A DNA stretch of 47,512 nucleotides from positions 1 through 47,512 of the forward strand of contig CAKULV010000024.1 in assembly GCA_934667425.1 (NCBI GenBank), given 5' to 3'. Made by a program: the position numbers and the translations under genes. Under the pieces are notes generated by a model, which worked only from the letters and a program-made list of their open reading frames with translations, did no database searches and was not told the DNA's origin. Below, piece after piece: positions 1 through 8,882 of the stretch. Each line of letters opens with the position of its first letter. The stretch's first letter is position 1. This stretch comes from an uncultured Kiritimatiellota bacterium (GTDB lineage: Bacteria; Verrucomicrobiota; Kiritimatiellia; RFP12; UBA1067).

Positions 1-186
1 GCGCGGCGGATGTGGGACGAACGGCACATTCCCACGCTCTTCCGCAAGCCGCTTGCCGAGGGGCGGCTTCTCGTCGTCTCGCCCGTCTCGCAGTCCATCC
101 GCCGCGTCGACGCCCGTTCCGCCGCCCAACGCAACCGCTGCATCCTCGACCACGCCGACAGCCTCTTCCTCGGTGCGCTCGATCCA
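1..186 (+). CDS. Partial plus-strand coding segment, possibly DprA/SLOG-like Rossmann protein
   Basis: The first about 180 bases read on the plus strand, frame starting at base 1, have very strong G/C third positions and a protein-like product containing LFRKPLAEGRLLVVSPV and a later AAQRNR then LADxx-like stretch (RCILDHADSLFLGAL). This recalls DprA/SLOG-type nucleotide-binding Rossmann proteins, where a 'gRLLLxSPf' strand is followed by an 'RN' pair and an 'aDxvlva' strand. The 5' end is outside the window. Oddly, this frame has no stop until 1176, and its coding signal fades near 180, where the minus-strand MBL gene begins to show. The true 3' end is therefore unknown. The gene may be frameshifted or truncated, or it may run convergently into its neighbour. 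The family assignment is an inference from short motifs. Confidence 0.4.
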
Positions 187-963
187 TCAGAACTCGAAGA
201 GGCAGCTGGGGGCATCCTGCTCAAGCAGATCAAGGGAGACATCGCCCCTGCCAAGTTCCGCAAGCGCATCCGAAAACGCTCGTCGCACCAACGGGCCGGA
301 ATTGCACTCCATCGATATGTGTCCCAGAAGCAGGTGCCTGAGGCAGGGCGGATTCGTCTCAAGCAGAAGCGCGGCGGCATCCTCGTTCGCGAGATGTCCA
401 TTCCGGCCTCGAATCCTCTGCTTCAGCGAAACCGGACGCGCACTCTGCTCAAGAAGCACAGGGTCATGGTTCGCCTCAAGCACCGCACACGTCGCATGGG
501 CGAACATCTCCCTGGTGTTCGCCGTGACGAACCCCATGTCCGTACCGACAAACAGGGTTTTGCCGTCCGATTCGATGAAGTACCCCACCGGATCTGCGGC
601 ATCGTGCGGGATCGAGAACGCCGTTACCGACAGCTCGCCTACCCCAAACGGCTCGCCATTCTCGAAAACCGTCCAGCCATCGTCCACTCCACATCGCTTC
701 GCTATCGCATCTGCGGTATCGCCGTTCGCGAAGAGCGGCACGTATGGATGCCTGGCATGGAATGTGGCCACTCCACTGCAGTGGTCCGAATGATCGTGCG
801 TGAACAGGACGGCAGACACATCGCCGGCCCTCAATCCGCAAGCCGACATGCGCCGCGTCAGTTCCCTGTACGACAGGCCAAGGTCTACGAGTATCAGCGT
901 TCCGCCGGAACGAACCGCCAGCGAATTGCCTCTCGACCCGCTCCCGAAAACGCGAAGCCTCAC
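187..963 (-). CDS. MBL-fold metallo-hydrolase, WalJ/YycJ-like
   Basis: Metallo-beta-lactamase-fold hydrolase of about 258 residues. The N-terminal VFGSGSRGNS and LILVDLGLS match the 'LaSGSxGNs...lvDaGls' opening of WalJ/YycJ proteins, which are putative exonuclease-type hydrolases. The metal-binding motif HDHSDH lies at about residues 56-61. Further ligands are probably the His of SIPHD, the Asp of GTDMG and the His of LLGHIS. I chose the GTG at 963, preceded by CAGGG at 7-nt spacing, because the fold starts there. The open frame extends upstream to 1137, but that part lies inside purE and has a shadow-like Arg/Gly composition. It follows purE after 17 nt and is probably the last gene of the purD-purE unit. 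The substrate cannot be read from sequence; a nucleic acid is the usual guess. Confidence 0.85.
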   Translation of the reverse strand: MRLRVFGSGSRGNSLAVRSGGTLILVDLGLSYRELTRRMSACGLRAGDVSAVLFTHDHSDHCSGVATFHARHPYVPLFANGDTADAIAKRCGVDDGWTVFENGEPFGVGELSVTAFSIPHDAADPVGYFIESDGKTLFVGTDMGFVTANTREMFAHATCAVLEANHDPVLLEQSARPVSLKQRIRGRNGHLANEDAAALLLETNPPCLRHLLLGHISMECNSGPLVRRAFSDALAELGRGDVSLDLLEQDAPSCLFEF

Positions 964-980
964 CCTAAAGCCCTGCCGCC

Positions 981-1481
981 TTATTCGTGTATCCGGGCGT
1001 TGGCCGCCTCGACCTTGTTCGCGAGCTCGGCCTTGTGGGCCCTGAACCGCTCGCGAAGATCCGCATCCGCCGTTCCGAGGATCTGCACTGCCAGAAGCGC
1101 AGCGTTGGCAGGTCCGGCGCTGCCGCACGCGACACACGCCACCGGAACGCCAGACGGCATCTGCACAGTCGCGTAAAGCGCATCGAGCCCGTTTAGCGCA
1201 CCGCCGGCGACGGGAATCCCTATGACAGGCAAGACCGTGCCGGCCGCCAGTATTCCGCCGAGATGGGCGGCGCCGCCGGCCGCCGCAATGATCACCTTAA
1301 GGCCGCGGGACTCGGCGCTTTTCGAATATTCAAGCGCAACATCCGGAGTGCGGTGCGCACTTATGACCCTGGTTTCGTACCCGACCCCAAAGCGGTCGAG
1401 CGTATCGCACGCCTTCTTCACCAGGGGCCAGTCCGAGTCGCTGCCCATCACAATTCCGACCAACGGCCTATCCGAATCCAT
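981..1481 (-). CDS. purE: 5-(carboxyamino)imidazole ribonucleotide mutase PurE
   Basis: PurE rearranges or makes the carboxylated aminoimidazole ribonucleotide (CAIR) in cytoplasmic purine synthesis. The 166-residue product has the family-diagnostic GSDSDWP near residue 13, SAHRTPD at 41-47, AGGAAHLGG and VQMPSGVPVA, and is the usual length. The start at 1481 is fixed by AAAGGAGG about 8 nt upstream; an in-frame start at 1523 would begin upstream of this site. purD ends 38 nt upstream and the MBL hydrolase starts 17 nt downstream, consistent with one transcript. No purK is visible in the window, so I cannot tell whether it works as a PurK-dependent mutase (class I) or as a direct AIR carboxylase (class II). 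Confidence 0.95.
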   Translation of the reverse strand: MDSDRPLVGIVMGSDSDWPLVKKACDTLDRFGVGYETRVISAHRTPDVALEYSKSAESRGLKVIIAAAGGAAHLGGILAAGTVLPVIGIPVAGGALNGLDALYATVQMPSGVPVACVACGSAGPANAALLAVQILGTADADLRERFRAHKAELANKVEAANARIHE

Positions 1482-1519
1482 CTTTTTTTCCTCCTTTTGC
1501 GCAATACGGGCCAATCGCG

Positions 1520-2821
1520 TCACGAGCGTTCAAACGCCCTGTGCGCAATGTCCTTCCTGAAGAAAGCATTGTCGAACGATATCTTTCCAACCGCCACATA
1601 TGCAGTGTCAACCGCCTCACGGAGAGTCGCGCCCATGCCGGTAACGGAGAGTACGCGTCCACCGTCCGTAAGCGTGCCGCCGCCGACGGACTTCGTTCCG
1701 CAATGGAACACTATGGCCCCCGGCACGGCTGAAGCATCTTCCAATCCGTCGATTGGCTTGCCCTTGGCGTAGCTCCCCGGATATCCGCCGGAGGCGATCA
1801 CCACGGTCGCCGACGATTCAGGCTTTACCACAACATCCTCGTCCCGAAGGCACCCTGTCGCCACATGCATCAGCGTGGCGGCGAAATTCCCCGCGAGCCG
1901 CGGCAAGACGACTTCCGTCTCGGGATCGCCAAAGCGGGCATTGAACTCCACCACATTCACCCTGGAGCCGCTGAGGGCGACCTTGCCGCCCTCCGGCGTC
2001 ACCATGAGCCCTGCATACAGCACGCCCCGGTATGTGATGCCGCGCTTCTTCAATTCGCGCACCACGGGCATGACAATCCTCTCCTTGATTTCAGGGAGCA
2101 TTCCGGCGGTCACCACGGGCGCCGGGCTATACGCCCCCATGCCGCCCGTGTTGGGTCCCTTGTCGCCGTCAAACACACGCTTGTGGTCTTGCGAACTCGG
2201 CAGCAAAACGGCGTTCTCGCCATCCACAAGGGCGAGTATCGAACACTCCTCCCCGTCGAGGAATTCCTCGACCAGCACCTCCGCGCCGGCGGCGCCGAAC
2301 TTGTTGCCCACGAGCATATCGTCTATCGCCTCTTCGGCCTGCTCCAGCGATTCGGCGACCACAACGCCCTTGCCGGCCGCAAGCCCATCGGCCTTGACCA
2401 CCACCGGCAGGCCATAGGAAGGAAGGGCCGCCTTCGCCGCCGCCGCATCGGAAAACACCTGCGCCCGCCCGGTAGGCACACCTGCCGACTGCATCACCTC
2501 TTTCGCGAACCGCTTGGAGCCCTCCATCCGGGCGCCCGCAGACACCGGGCCGAAAGCGACGACTCCGATTGCCTCCAGCGCATCCACAAGGCCCGCACAC
2601 AGAGGCGCCTCCGGGCCGACCACGACCAGATCGGGATGGTTGTCCCTGCACCAATCGACGATTGCCGCAACATCCGTAGCCTTCATGGGAAGGCACTGCG
2701 CAACCTCCGCCATGCCGGCGTTTCCCGGCGCACACCAAAGCTCATGCCTCTCGGCATCCTGCGACAGGCGCCACGCTATCGCATGCTCACGTCCACCACT
2801 TCCTACAACAAGAATTCTCAT
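1520..2821 (-). CDS. purD: Phosphoribosylamine-glycine ligase PurD
   Basis: GARS ligates glycine to phosphoribosylamine using ATP, the second step of purine synthesis. The 433-residue length is standard. It begins MRILVVGSGGREHAIAW, the conserved N-domain, followed by the ATP-grasp region with VVKADGLAAGKGV, EEFLDGEECS and FDGDKGPNTGGMGAYSP, and later FNARFGDPETEVVLPRL. The start at 2821 is chosen because the conserved N-terminus begins there. A TATAAT box ends 8 nt before this ATG and no Shine-Dalgarno is visible, so the message may be leaderless. purE follows after 38 nt. The gene diverges from gltB. Confidence 0.96.
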   Translation of the reverse strand: MRILVVGSGGREHAIAWRLSQDAERHELWCAPGNAGMAEVAQCLPMKATDVAAIVDWCRDNHPDLVVVGPEAPLCAGLVDALEAIGVVAFGPVSAGARMEGSKRFAKEVMQSAGVPTGRAQVFSDAAAAKAALPSYGLPVVVKADGLAAGKGVVVAESLEQAEEAIDDMLVGNKFGAAGAEVLVEEFLDGEECSILALVDGENAVLLPSSQDHKRVFDGDKGPNTGGMGAYSPAPVVTAGMLPEIKERIVMPVVRELKKRGITYRGVLYAGLMVTPEGGKVALSGSRVNVVEFNARFGDPETEVVLPRLAGNFAATLMHVATGCLRDEDVVVKPESSATVVIASGGYPGSYAKGKPIDGLEDASAVPGAIVFHCGTKSVGGGTLTDGGRVLSVTGMGATLREAVDTAYVAVGKISFDNAFFRKDIAHRAFERS

Positions 2822-2828
2822 GGCCCGA

Positions 2829-2858
2829 ATTATACCACATCCCGCCGAACGCCGCCAA
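2829..2858 (-). promoter_or_regulatory. Sigma-70 extended -10 promoter of purD
   Basis: On the minus strand a perfect TATAAT (2834-2829) is preceded by TGTGG, giving the extended -10 form TG-N-TATAAT. A 4/6 match to the -35 box, TTGGCG (2858-2853), lies 18 nt upstream. The start site would fall on or next to the purD ATG at 2821. The same 11-mer TGTGGTATAAT occurs upstream of argC. Confidence 0.7.
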
Positions 2859-2936
2859 ACATGCAATTCCGCGCCACAACGCCAAAGCTACGTGCGAGAG
2901 GATTATTTCGAAAAAAGACGTAATGCCATGGCCCAT

Positions 2937-2959
2937 CGTTTTACGCTCTACGTAAAACG
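2937..2959. promoter_or_regulatory. Perfect 9-bp-arm palindrome upstream of gltB (candidate operator or activator site)
   Basis: CGTTTTACG and CGTAAAACG form a perfect inverted repeat separated by 5 nt. Its centre is about 67 nt before the start site expected for the sigma-54 promoter at 2989-3004, a suitable distance for an enhancer-type activator. It does not match the NtrC consensus, so the binding protein is unknown. The purD promoter lies about 80 nt away on the other side. Confidence 0.6.
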
Positions 2960-2988
2960 GACTGCACTCAACCGCCTTTCAAAGCCTT

Positions 2989-3004
2989 TGGCACGAAGTT
3001 TGCA
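2989..3004 (+). promoter_or_regulatory. Sigma-54 (RpoN) promoter of gltBD
   Basis: TGGCAC, five bases, then TTGCA. This matches the sigma-54 -24/-12 consensus, with GG and GC exactly 12 nt apart. The start site would be near 3014-3016, placing AAAGG (3016-3020) and the gltB ATG at 3031 on a short leader. Sigma-54 control would make glutamate synthase expression depend on an ATP-driven activator, typical of nitrogen regulation. Confidence 0.75.
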
Positions 3005-3030
3005 TTGGTTTGCCTAAAGGAATCTCAACC

Positions 3031-6000
3031 ATGAACGAGAAAGAAGATCGACAGCGTGGGCTGTACCGCCCCGAATATGAACATGACGCCTGTGGTGTTG
3101 GGCTGGTAGCGAGCCTTGACAACACTGCCTCTCGCACGGTCGTTGAATCCGGCCTTACCATACTCAAGCGCCTTACGCACAGGGGCGCGACCGGCAACGA
3201 CCCGCGCACGGGCGACGGCGCTGGAATACTTCTTCGCATCCCCGATGCGTTTTTCCGTAGGATTTGCGTCAACCTCCCAAAGGCCGGACATTACGGCATA
3301 GCGATGGTCTTCGGCGGTGAAGGCGAAGAAGCCGCAATCGAGTCCATAATCCATGAAGAGGGATGCAAAGCCATCTGCTGGAGGGATGTCCCGATCGAAC
3401 CCAGTGCCATAGGAGACGACGCACGGGCCGTAATGCCGCGCATAAGGCAGCTCTTCATAGCAGAGGCGGGCAGCACGTCTGCCGCAGGCAATGGGCAGTT
3501 CGAGAGGCGTCTGTACGTAATAAGGAGGCTGATCGAGAAGGCGGCAAGATCCGCGTACATCTGCTCCTGCTCGTCACGCACGATCGTATACAAGGGGCTT
3601 CTCCTTGCGGCACAGATGGAATGCTTCTACAAGGATCTCACGGATCCCGACTTCATGTCTCCATTCGCCCTTGTGCACCAGCGCTACTCGACAAACACAT
3701 TCCCGAGCTGGGAACTTGCGCACCCGTTCCGCGCCCTCGCCCACAATGGCGAGATCAATGCGCTCAAGGGCAACCTGAACGCCCTCTCCTCGCGAGAAGC
3801 GTCGCTCGCATCGCCTGTCTTCGGGGACGACATCAAGAAACTTCTTCCGCTTGTCGCGCCCGGTCAATCCGACTCCGCCTCGCTCGACAACATGTTCGAG
3901 CTGCTTGTCGCCGCCGGACGCGAAGCACCGCACGCCATGCTGATGCTCCTGCCGCAGGCATGGGGAGCCAAATACCACATGGGACACGACGTGCGGGCAT
4001 TCTACGAATACCATTCCGCACTGATGGAGCCCTGGGACGGTCCCGCCGCAGTGGCGTTCACCGACGGCAACGGGGTGGGGGCCACGCTGGACCGCAACGG
4101 TCTCCGTCCGGCCCGCTGGACCCTCACGAAGCAGGGGCTATTCGTGCTGGCCTCCGAAACCGGCGTGCTCGACATCCCGGCGAAGGACATCTCGCGGCAG
4201 GGAAGGCTCAAACCGGGGGCGATGCTCTGGCTCGACCTGAAAAAGCACAGGCTTCTTGAGGATACGGAGCTAAAGACGTTCTACGCCCGCCGCCGTCCAT
4301 ACCGCAGGTGGGTCGAAGAGAACAGGATCTCGATCCAGGGGCTCTTCACCGAGATAATCCCCTCTCATGCGACCATGGACATCATCGGCGAACAGACCCT
4401 TTTCGGATATACGCTTGAGGACCTGAACCTGATCCTGAAGCCCATGGCGGAGACCGGACACGAGCCCGTAGGCGCAATGGGCAATGACGCCGCGCTTGCA
4501 TCACTGTCGAAGAAGCCGCGACTGCTGTTCGACTACTTCAAGCAGCTCTTTGCGCAGGTCACGAACCCGCCCATCGACCCGATCCGGGAAGAGCTTGTGA
4601 TGTCCCTGATGACCTACATAGGCAACGTGGGGAACATCCTCGCCGAGACGCCGGCCCACGCCCATCTGATCAAGCTGCGCCGTCCGATACTGACCGATGA
4701 CGAGCTGACCCACCTCGCATCCATCCAAGACGACGGCTTCACGTCTGTACGCATACCGATCACGTTCCGGCGCGGCGGCGACGGCAGGGCCTTGAAAGAA
4801 GCCCTGGACGGCATCTGCGCGGCGGCGTTGAAAGCCGTCGACGAAGGCCACAGGATAATAATCCTTTCCGACCACCCGTCGCTCCGCGACGCCGACACCG
4901 TGCCGATTCCGTCCCTGCTCGCCACCGCCGCGGTGAATCGTACACTCGTGAAAGCCGGGAAGAGGCCGTCTGCGGGACTGGTCGTCCAGTCCGGAGAAGT
5001 CCGCGAAGTCATGCACTACGCTCTGCTCCTTGGATTCGGCGCGACGGCGATCAACCCGTATCTCGCCCTCGCCACCGTGAGTTCCTTCGCTAAGGACAAC
5101 CTGGTGAAGGCCGCATCCAACTATGTAACGGCCGTCGACAAGGGCCTCCTGAAAATCATGTCGAAGATGGGCATCTCTACGCTCCGCTCCTACCGTAGCG
5201 CCCAGATATTCGAGGCCATCGGGCTCGGCAAGGATGTCGTAGGCGACTTCTTCAACGGAGTCGCGTCTCCAGTCGGCGGCATCGGGCTAGACGAGATCGC
5301 CGATGCCGCGAACCGCCGCGCCGAGGCAAAGCCGATGGAGTTCTCGCTTCAGCCGGGCGGCGAATACCGCGTGCGCAAGGACGGGGAAAAGCATCTCTGG
5401 ACGCCAGATGGGCTTGCCAATTTCCGCCTGTCCGTAAGGTCCGGCGATTTCGAGCTGTTCAGGAAGTACACGGAACAGATAGACGATCCCAAAAGATCGT
5501 CCATCACCCTGCGCTCCCAGTTCGCATTCAAGCCCACGCAGCCCATCCCCCTGGATCAGGTAGAGCCGGTGGAGTCGATCGTGAGGCACTTCGTCGGCGG
5601 CGCAATGTCGCTCGGGTCGCTTTCCCCGGAGGCGCACGAGACGATAGCCCAGGCCCTCAACGGCCTCGGCACGATGTCCAACTGCGGCGAGGGTGGCGAG
5701 AACGCGGAGCGGTTCGGGACCGACAAGAACTGCGGCATCAAGCAGATCGCCTCCGGACGCTTCGGCGTGACGATAAACTACCTGCGCAACGCGAAGGATC
5801 TCCAGATCAAGCTCGCGCAGGGCGCAAAGCCCGGCGAGGGCGGGCAGCTGCCCGCACACAAGGTTAACGAGTTCGTCGGCAGGCTCCGCCACGCGAAACC
5901 AGGCACCACGCTCATCTCGCCGCCGCCGCACCACGACATCTATTCGATCGAGGATCTTGCGCAGCTCATCTACGACCTGAAATGCGCGAATCCGAAGGCC

Positions 6001-7392
6001 CGCGTGAGCGTAAAGCTCGTCTCCGAGGCCGGAGTGGGCACGATCGCGGCAGGCGTGGCCAAGGCCCATGCGGATGTCGTGCTGATATCCGGCTTTGACG
6101 GCGGCACCGGCGCGGCGCCGCTCACTTCCATGAAGCATGCCGGGCTGCCATGGGAACTCGGCCTCGCGGAAGCCCAGCAGACACTCATCAAGAACGGTCT
6201 GCGCGGCAGGGTGAAGCTCCAGGTGGACGGACAGCTCCGCACAGGACGCGACATCGTGATCGGAGCCATGCTTGGGGCGGAGGAATTCGGCTTCGGCACC
6301 TCGATGCTCGTCGCGCTTGGATGCGTGCAATGCCGGAACTGCAACCTCAACACCTGCCCCGTCGGAATAGCGACGCAGTGCGAAGAGCTGCGCAAACATT
6401 TCGCCGGCAAGGTTGAGCACCTGCAGACGTATTTCAGGTTCCTTGCGCAGGAGGTGCGCGAACAGCTCGCCGCGCTCGGGCTAAAGTCGCTCGACGATGC
6501 GGTGGGCCGTTCCGACATGCTGACGTGCGCAAAGGACTGCGGCTTCGATTTCGCCCCGGTTTTCCATCGCGAGAGCGGAACCGATGAGCGGTTCAATCCG
6601 AACATCACCGCATGGACGCTGGACAACTATGACCGCAAGGAACTGATTCCCGAACTCATGCCTGCGATATTGAGCGGTGAAGCCAGGACGATATCGCGCA
6701 AGGTGTCGAACGTAAACCGCACCGTCGGCACAGAGCTTTCCGGCGAAGTGGCCGGGAAGCACGGCGAAAAAGGCCTCCCGGACGAGACCCTGACGGTTAA
6801 CTTTACGGGCGTAGGCGGACAGTCGTTCGGCGCGTTCCTCGCCAAGGGCATAACCTTCAACCTCAGGGGCGCGGCAAACGACTACGTGGGGAAGGGCCTT
6901 TCCGGCGGAATCATCACGATCGCGCCGGAGGCGGACTTCACGAACGCCGCAGAGGACAACGTCATTGCCGGCAACGTGATGGCGTACGGCGGAACATCCG
7001 GCAAGATATTCGTGAACGGTCTGGTCGGCGAACGGTTCGGCATCCGCAATTCCGGCGTCACGCTCGTGGCCGAAGGCATAGGCGACCATGGATGCGAGTA
7101 CATGACCGGCGGCAAGGTGCTTGTCCTGGGCAAGACAGGAGTGAACTTCGCCGCCGGCATGACGGGTGGAGTGGCCTATGTGTACGACGAGGACGGCACT
7201 CTCGACCTCAACTCCAACCTTGCCTCGATAGACCTCATGCCGGTTGAGGCGAATTCGCCTGACGAAGCGGATCTGCTGTCCCTCATGGACGAGCACATAG
7301 AGCGAACCGGATCCGAAAAGGCAAAGCGCCTGCGCGCGGACTGGGTCAACGCAAGACCGAGATTCGTAATGGTGGCGCCCGTCAAGAGCTGA
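3031..7392 (+). CDS. gltB: Glutamate synthase large subunit
   Basis: GltB makes two glutamates from glutamine and 2-oxoglutarate; its partner GltD supplies electrons. The 1453-residue chain has all four domains. The Ntn glutaminase domain (about 1-430) has nucleophile Cys21 in HDACGVG, exposed after removal of a short propeptide. The central linking domain spans about 460-750. The FMN/synthase barrel (about 810-1190) has the [3Fe-4S] motif at Cys1098, Cys1104 and Cys1109 (CRNC...NTCPVGIATQ). The C-terminal GXGXG beta-helix starts at about 1230. The ATG at 3031 is preferred over a TTG at 3010, since AAAGG lies about 10 nt before it. gltD follows after 78 nt. The sigma-54 promoter upstream suggests nitrogen control. 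Confidence 0.97.
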   Translation: MNEKEDRQRGLYRPEYEHDACGVGLVASLDNTASRTVVESGLTILKRLTHRGATGNDPRTGDGAGILLRIPDAFFRRICVNLPKAGHYGIAMVFGGEGEEAAIESIIHEEGCKAICWRDVPIEPSAIGDDARAVMPRIRQLFIAEAGSTSAAGNGQFERRLYVIRRLIEKAARSAYICSCSSRTIVYKGLLLAAQMECFYKDLTDPDFMSPFALVHQRYSTNTFPSWELAHPFRALAHNGEINALKGNLNALSSREASLASPVFGDDIKKLLPLVAPGQSDSASLDNMFELLVAAGREAPHAMLMLLPQAWGAKYHMGHDVRAFYEYHSALMEPWDGPAAVAFTDGNGVGATLDRNGLRPARWTLTKQGLFVLASETGVLDIPAKDISRQGRLKPGAMLWLDLKKHRLLEDTELKTFYARRRPYRRWVEENRISIQGLFTEIIPSHATMDIIGEQTLFGYTLEDLNLILKPMAETGHEPVGAMGNDAALASLSKKPRLLFDYFKQLFAQVTNPPIDPIREELVMSLMTYIGNVGNILAETPAHAHLIKLRRPILTDDELTHLASIQDDGFTSVRIPITFRRGGDGRALKEALDGICAAALKAVDEGHRIIILSDHPSLRDADTVPIPSLLATAAVNRTLVKAGKRPSAGLVVQSGEVREVMHYALLLGFGATAINPYLALATVSSFAKDNLVKAASNYVTAVDKGLLKIMSKMGISTLRSYRSAQIFEAIGLGKDVVGDFFNGVASPVGGIGLDEIADAANRRAEAKPMEFSLQPGGEYRVRKDGEKHLWTPDGLANFRLSVRSGDFELFRKYTEQIDDPKRSSITLRSQFAFKPTQPIPLDQVEPVESIVRHFVGGAMSLGSLSPEAHETIAQALNGLGTMSNCGEGGENAERFGTDKNCGIKQIASGRFGVTINYLRNAKDLQIKLAQGAKPGEGGQLPAHKVNEFVGRLRHAKPGTTLISPPPHHDIYSIEDLAQLIYDLKCANPKARVSVKLVSEAGVGTIAAGVAKAHADVVLISGFDGGTGAAPLTSMKHAGLPWELGLAEAQQTLIKNGLRGRVKLQVDGQLRTGRDIVIGAMLGAEEFGFGTSMLVALGCVQCRNCNLNTCPVGIATQCEELRKHFAGKVEHLQTYFRFLAQEVREQLAALGLKSLDDAVGRSDMLTCAKDCGFDFAPVFHRESGTDERFNPNITAWTLDNYDRKELIPELMPAILSGEARTISRKVSNVNRTVGTELSGEVAGKHGEKGLPDETLTVNFTGVGGQSFGAFLAKGITFNLRGAANDYVGKGLSGGIITIAPEADFTNAAEDNVIAGNVMAYGGTSGKIFVNGLVGERFGIRNSGVTLVAEGIGDHGCEYMTGGKVLVLGKTGVNFAAGMTGGVAYVYDEDGTLDLNSNLASIDLMPVEANSPDEADLLSLMDEHIERTGSEKAKRLRADWVNARPRFVMVAPVKS

Positions 7393-7470
7393 TCCCGGAG
7401 AGACATCCGGCAAACCATAAAGACACAAAACTCTGAATTTCGCAAACAAACCATCAACGGCCAAACTAAA

Positions 7471-8841
7471 ATGGAACGCATTCACGACATTTACCGCGAC
7501 AAGGGCGAGCGGCGCAATGACTTCAACGAAGTGGAGCGCCATCTTCCAGCGGATGACATACGCAAACAGGTATCGCGGTGCATGAACTGCGGGCAGCCCT
7601 TCTGCCACGCATACGGATGCCCGCTCGGAAATCTCGTTCCCGACCAGAACCGCGCCGTCGCGGATGGCGACGACCACCGCGCATACGAACTGCTCAGCCA
7701 ACGCTCCGACTTCCCGGAATTCACGGCCCGCGTATGCCCTGCGCTGTGCGAGGCAAGCTGCGTACACCAGCTCGACGAAGAGCCGGTGATGATAAGGCAA
7801 TCGGAGAAGCACATAATCGAGACCGCATTCGCAAGCGGATGGGTCAAGCCGCGTCCTCCGGCATCAGAAAACGGCAAGTCCATCGCCATCGTCGGAGCGG
7901 GTCCGGCCGGGCTTTCCGCAGCGATCACATTCCGCCGCAAGGGCTATAGGGTGACGGTCTACGAACGCAGCCGGGAGATAGGCGGCCTGCTCAGGTACGG
8001 GATACCGTGCTTCAAGCTCGACAAGTCCATAATCGACCGGCGGCGCGCGATCCTCGAGGCGGAAGGCATCACGTTCAAGACCGGCATCACAGTCGGCACG
8101 GACGTCTCGGCCGCATACCTGCAAAGGGCGAACGACGCGGTGATCCTCGCCATAGGCACTCCCGCGGCCCGCGACCTGGACATCCCGGGACGAGAGCTCT
8201 CCGGGATACACCTTGCCCTCGAGTTCCTTTCCGGGCAGAATCGGGCGCTCACGGGCGAACTGCAGGAACCGCCGATCTCTGCCGCCGGCAAGAGGGTGCT
8301 TGTGATTGGCGGCGGCGACACGGGTTCCGACTGCGTCGGCACGGCCATACGCCAGGGCGCGAAGAGCGTGGAGCAGATCGAGATCATGCCCAAGCCGCCA
8401 GACACGCGAAGCCCCTCTACGCCATGGCCGCTTTGGCCATACCAGCTCCGCACAAGCTCAAGCCACAGGGAAGGATGCCAGCGGAGATGGAACCTGAATT
8501 CGCTCCAGTTCATCGGCAACGGCGGCAAGGTTTCGGGAGTTGAGGTTGAAACCGTGGAATGGGCGTTCACGCCCACGGGCAAGCCAACCAAGTTCACAAG
8601 CATTCCCAACACAAGGGAGACGATAGAGGCAGATCTCGTGCTGCTGGCCATGGGCTTCACAGGCGTTCCGAAGACGCATCCGATAGTCGATCAGCTGGGG
8701 CTTGAACTGACCCCGCGCACGGCAATCATATCTGATCCCGGCAAGCGCATATTCGCCGTAGGCGACTGCGCAACCGGCGCATCCCTTGTCGTGAGGGCCA
8801 TCGCCGACGGCAAGAACCTGCACGGATTCGCGACGCTCTGA
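7471..8841 (+). CDS. gltD: Glutamate synthase small subunit
   Basis: GltD is the NAD(P)H-dependent flavoprotein that passes electrons through [4Fe-4S] clusters to GltB. The 456-residue product has N-terminal cluster ligands in CMNCGQPFC (Cys37, Cys40, Cys45) and Cys50, then CPALCEASC. An FAD-binding GAGPAGLSAA follows near residue 142 and an NAD(P)-binding GGGDTGSDC near 275. The family stretch SSSHREG...RRWN is present, as is the C-terminal FAVGDCATGASLVVRAI. It sits 78 nt after gltB on the same strand, with no clear Shine-Dalgarno before the ATG. It converges with vsr. Confidence 0.97.
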   Translation: MERIHDIYRDKGERRNDFNEVERHLPADDIRKQVSRCMNCGQPFCHAYGCPLGNLVPDQNRAVADGDDHRAYELLSQRSDFPEFTARVCPALCEASCVHQLDEEPVMIRQSEKHIIETAFASGWVKPRPPASENGKSIAIVGAGPAGLSAAITFRRKGYRVTVYERSREIGGLLRYGIPCFKLDKSIIDRRRAILEAEGITFKTGITVGTDVSAAYLQRANDAVILAIGTPAARDLDIPGRELSGIHLALEFLSGQNRALTGELQEPPISAAGKRVLVIGGGDTGSDCVGTAIRQGAKSVEQIEIMPKPPDTRSPSTPWPLWPYQLRTSSSHREGCQRRWNLNSLQFIGNGGKVSGVEVETVEWAFTPTGKPTKFTSIPNTRETIEADLVLLAMGFTGVPKTHPIVDQLGLELTPRTAIISDPGKRIFAVGDCATGASLVVRAIADGKNLHGFATL

Positions 8842-8882
8842 CGGCAGCCCGAACAGCCTGGCGAATCACATAGAGCCGTCCA

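Noticed and set aside
187..1176. Continuation of the plus-strand frame from base 1 through the MBL and purE genes
   Set aside because: Coding signal and motifs here are clearly on the minus strand (HDHSDH, SAHRTPD); only the first 180 bases look coding on the plus strand.
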